Below, in pieces: positions 62,103 to 64,000 of a DNA stretch of 64,000 nucleotides; position 1 is the stretch's first letter; each line of letters starts with the position of its first letter. The notes beneath the pieces are model-generated. The model was not told where the DNA came from. It did no database searches and was given only the letters and a program-made list of their open reading frames with translations. The stretch is from a bacterium (GTDB lineage: Bacteria > Vulcanimicrobiota > Vulcanimicrobiia > Vulcanimicrobiales > Vulcanimicrobiaceae): positions 62,001 through 126,000 of the forward strand of contig JAKBKY010000007.1 of NCBI GenBank assembly GCA_021832345.1, in the 5' to 3' direction. Position numbers and translations under genes: made by a program.

Positions 62103-62389
62103 AACCGTACGCCGGCGGTCTACGCCGATCTCGCGGCGAGCGTGCAATGACGCACCGTTGCAAAGCAACTACGCCGGACGTTCCCCATACAACCGAACAT
62201 TTCGACCCAAGATTATCGCCGGCCTTGAGGAGTCGGCCCGGCCGCGGGCAGATGCACCGTTCGGATCGCCGCATGGCTGCGCTCGGCATCCTCGTCTCCA
62301 TCTGGTCACGCGGACCTCTTGCCGGTAGCCCTGCAACCCGGGTCTTCGGGCCCGTGCGTGAGGGTGGTCGAGGGGGATACTCGCGCCGG
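62103..62389. other. Divergent intergenic region upstream of the SARP operon
   Basis: No gene is supported. A stem-loop CGGGTC-TTCG-GGCCCG (62339-62354) with a stable UUCG loop is present. GTGCGTGAGGG just after it is shared with the sequence ahead of copy A of the repeat promoter (52759-52769), so homology between the two loci starts a little before the annotated repeat. Confidence 0.45.
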
Positions 62390-62485
62390 CACCATAGAAG
62401 CGCATCGCCGTTGTCAGTGTAACTCCGTTGTAACCGCCCTGGGCGCACAATGAGGACCTCGACTTATTCACCGCGAGGGGGCAAA
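62390..62485 (+). promoter_or_regulatory. Promoter-type dispersed repeat, copy B, with 11-bp-phased TGTAAC pair
   Basis: TGTAAC at 62418 and 62429 (11 bp apart), 11 bp, then CACAAT (62446-62451) and TGAGGA, ending TATTCACCGCGAGGGGGCAA at 62465-62484. Every element matches copy A in order and, apart from the deletion after TGAGGA, in spacing. It faces the FecR gene and is back-to-back with the SARP-like regulators, the classic place for a target of a divergently encoded activator. Confidence 0.65.
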
Positions 62486-62490
62486 CCACG

Positions 62491-62720
62491 ATGCATACCC
62501 TTCCCGCTACGATCTTTTCGACCAGTGCGAACCGCATGCTCCCGGCCGGCAGGCAGCCTCACCGAGCGCCCGGGGGGGCAGGCGCAACGCCTGCCAAATC
62601 TTCGTGGAAGTACGGACCCGATGGCTTGCACCAGGTGTACAATGGTGCCGGAGCCTGCGTTCTCCTGCGGGGGTTCCGATGATCGAAGACCGCCATGAAG
62701 AGCCGAAAAGGGAGGCCGCC
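62491..62720 (+). other. Long leader of the FecR gene with hairpin and doubtful 63-codon ORF
   Basis: An ATG at 62491 follows the repeat's GAGGGGGCAA in the same place as the cytochrome start at copy A, and opens 63 codons to 62682. The product (MHTLPATIFSTSANRMLP...) has no signal or motif and its reading frame contains a perfect hairpin GGCAGGCG-CAA-CGCCTGCC (62576-62594). It may be an untranslated or lightly translated leader rather than a gene. Confidence 0.4.
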
Positions 62721-63830
62721 ATGCGCGCTCGGTATGTCCGGTATGTACTCGCTCTCGTGCTGATCCTCGCGCCGATGGCATCCGGAGGGATACCGGGAGC
62801 CGCGAGCGGAGTCAAGACCCTCGGCAACCTGCGTGGCGATGTCGCGTATCAGTTCGCGAGCGAGAAGCCTCTGCCCCTCCCCGTGCGCACGGTGATTGTG
62901 TTGCACAATGACGCCTTCGCGATCACGGGCACCAAGTCACTAGGCGTACTGACGATGCCCGACAGTTCGCGCGTCCTCCTCGGCGCGAACACGCGTGTGC
63001 AACTCGCCTATTTCACGCCCGGTCGTGTGGCTAGCGCGAAGTTCGTGCTCTACGACGGCAAGATGCGCTTCAGCGTCGAGCATTACAAAGGCGCGCGAGC
63101 CAACTACATCTTCCAGACGCCCACCTCGCAGATCGCGGTGCGCGGCACGGTCGGGGACATTGGCCTCCTGCGAAACACGCTGCGGGTCAACGTCTACAAG
63201 CTGAGTAACCCGAACCTACCGGTGCAGGTCACCTTCAAGAATGGCCGGCTCTTCCTGTTGCATGCCGGGCAATCGTTGACCGCGTCGATCGTCAACGGCG
63301 TGATCACGGTTACGGTGATGCACCTAACGGCGCAGGCACTCACGACTTTCAGCGCGTTCGGCAACCCGGCGAACTTCGCCAAGGTGATCCAGGCGCTGAG
63401 CACCGGCACTACCGCGGTCGGCACCGCCGGAGCCGCTGCTGCCGCCGCCGTCGGCGGTGCCGCAGTGGTGAGTGCGGTCAAGGGGGCCGGCCCGGCGCCG
63501 AGCCCAAGCCCGGCGCCGAGCCCAAGTCCGACGCCGAGCCCAAGCCCATCGCCGAGCCCAAGCCCGACGCCGAGCCCAAGCCCGACGCCGAGCCCAAGCC
63601 CGACGCCGACCGGGGTGCCGATCATCATCAACGTCGCCACCCCGGCTCCGTTCCTCACGCCGCCGGCTCCGGGTGGCCCGCCGAATCCGGGGCCGCCGGG
63701 GCCACGTCCGCCGAATCCGGGACCGCCGGGGCCGCCGGGGCCGCGACCGCCGAATCCCCCCGGCCCGCACCCGCCTCTCCGGCACGCCGCACCGGCCGTG
63801 GCGTTCCAAACGAGGGAGGAGTTCGCATGA
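62721..63830 (+). CDS. FecR-domain envelope protein with Pro/Ser and Pro/Gly repeats
   Basis: A 369-residue protein from ATG 62721 (GGGAGG 6 bases upstream). Signal peptide RYVRYVLALVLILAPMASG, then a FecR-like beta domain (RTVIVLHNDAFAITGTKSLG, GANTRVQLAYFTPGRVASAK, FQTPTSQIAVRGTVGDIG), an Ala/Gly linker helix, a PSPSPxPSPSP tract (roughly 290-335) and a PPNPGPPGP tail. In metagenomic phyla such FecR proteins are surface scaffolds rather than partners of TonB receptors. The repeat tract is coded by AGCCCAAGCCCGACGCCG units prone to slippage. Overlaps the next gene by four bases. Confidence 0.82.
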   Translation: MRARYVRYVLALVLILAPMASGGIPGAASGVKTLGNLRGDVAYQFASEKPLPLPVRTVIVLHNDAFAITGTKSLGVLTMPDSSRVLLGANTRVQLAYFTPGRVASAKFVLYDGKMRFSVEHYKGARANYIFQTPTSQIAVRGTVGDIGLLRNTLRVNVYKLSNPNLPVQVTFKNGRLFLLHAGQSLTASIVNGVITVTVMHLTAQALTTFSAFGNPANFAKVIQALSTGTTAVGTAGAAAAAAVGGAAVVSAVKGAGPAPSPSPAPSPSPTPSPSPSPSPSPTPSPSPTPSPSPTPTGVPIIINVATPAPFLTPPAPGGPPNPGPPGPRPPNPGPPGPPGPRPPNPPGPHPPLRHAAPAVAFQTREEFA

Positions 63831-64000
63831 GACACCCTGTCGCCGTACTGAAACTCGTCGGAGCGGCGGTGGGTGCCGTCGCCCTCACACTCGCCGTGGG
63901 ATGCGGCGGAGGTGGTGCGAGCGGGCCTGCGGTGCTACCGCCGACGGGCAGCCGCCCGGGGCCGGCACAGAGCGTCGGGATGGTGATCCATGTTCCGGCG
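63827..64000 (+). CDS. Lipoprotein, N-terminal part only (runs off window)
   Basis: ATG 63827 overlaps the FecR stop (ATGA) and GGGAGGAG lies 6 bases upstream. The 58 codons present encode a lipoprotein signal (LVGAAVGAVALTLAVGCGGG), then a Gly/Pro/Ser linker and a strand beginning SVGMVIHVP. Functional domains lie beyond the window end. Co-translation with the FecR protein suggests a shared envelope role. Confidence 0.75.
   Translation, partial: MRHPVAVLKLVGAAVGAVALTLAVGCGGGGASGPAVLPPTGSRPGPAQSVGMVIHVPA

Noticed and set aside
63495-63780. Regular repeats resembling a CRISPR or minisatellite array
   Set aside because: They are in-frame codons for Pro-Ser and Pro-Gly repeats within the FecR-domain protein, with no spacer structure.

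Overview
High-GC bacterial chromosomal segment from a diderm organism. It encodes outer-membrane barrels (an OprD-like porin and a FadL-like protein), lipoproteins, Tat and Sec signals, chemotaxis and flagellar genes, a sedolisin, FecR-type proteins and SARP-like regulators. The mix (SARP/STAND regulators, sedolisin, type III PKS, three TnpB/IscB-type nucleases in 64 kb) would fit a Vulcanimicrobiota/Eremiobacterota-like or related deep-branching soil lineage. That placement is inference; there is no rRNA or tRNA in the window to settle it.

Layout. 0-1.6 kb: type III polyketide synthase and an ICMT-type methyltransferase. 1.6-7.2 kb: an accessory scrapyard with an intact mazEF, a decapitated AbrB/PIN pair, an AT-richer nucleotidyltransferase gene, a TnpB element without TnpA, an unassigned structured-RNA candidate, an alpha/beta-hydrolase tail, a secreted duplicated-domain protein and a second eroded PIN gene. 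7.2-14.5 kb: DUF4097-like secreted protein, a GAF/PAS sensor, and a four-gene Atu-like acyl-CoA catabolic cluster. 14.5-21.2 kb (minus): operon H+-ATPase, phosphoketolase, acetate kinase, PPK2. 21.3-37.6 kb: respiratory island with MobB and porin (minus), then a Rieske/molybdopterin oxidoreductase pair, three c-type cytochromes, FadL, an SQR-like flavoprotein, TusE, DsrE2 and a CISM complex (FeS subunit, NrfD subunit, 1,123-residue catalytic subunit). 37.6-40.6 kb: mercury-resistance locus. 40.6-49.7 kb: DUF4160/DUF2442 pair, geranylgeranyl-reductase-like enzyme, then cheR-cheB-[HEARO/omega RNA + iscB]-sigma-FliK-FlhB C-domain. 49.7-57.2 kb: lipoproteins, a sedolisin with a structured leader, a cytochrome c/membrane protein pair, an IS1380 relic, an IS607 element and an isochorismatase-family hydrolase. 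57.2-64 kb: two translationally coupled STAND/SARP regulators on the minus strand and, divergently, a FecR-domain protein and a lipoprotein that runs off the window.

How it works together. The 21-38 kb island reads as periplasmic oxidation or reduction of an inorganic oxyanion or sulfur compound: a Rieske/Mo enzyme feeding lipid-anchored cytochromes, plus a sulfide/polysulfide flavoprotein with sulfur carriers and a membrane Mo complex acting on sulfur or a related oxyanion. Mercury reductase next door fits a metal- or sulfide-rich habitat. The phosphoketolase operon gives ATP from acetyl phosphate beside an ATP-driven proton pump.

Most unusual signals: (i) a roughly 100-bp promoter-type repeat at 52.8 and 62.4 kb carrying TGTAAC direct repeats exactly 11 bp apart, one copy divergent from the two SARP-like regulators; (ii) a Rieske-partnered Mo enzyme with mixed AioA-like and Nap/Fdh-like features; (iii) three RNA-guided-nuclease-type transposon proteins, two without the usual zinc-finger cysteines; (iv) two candidate structured RNAs, at 5.4 and 51.3 kb.
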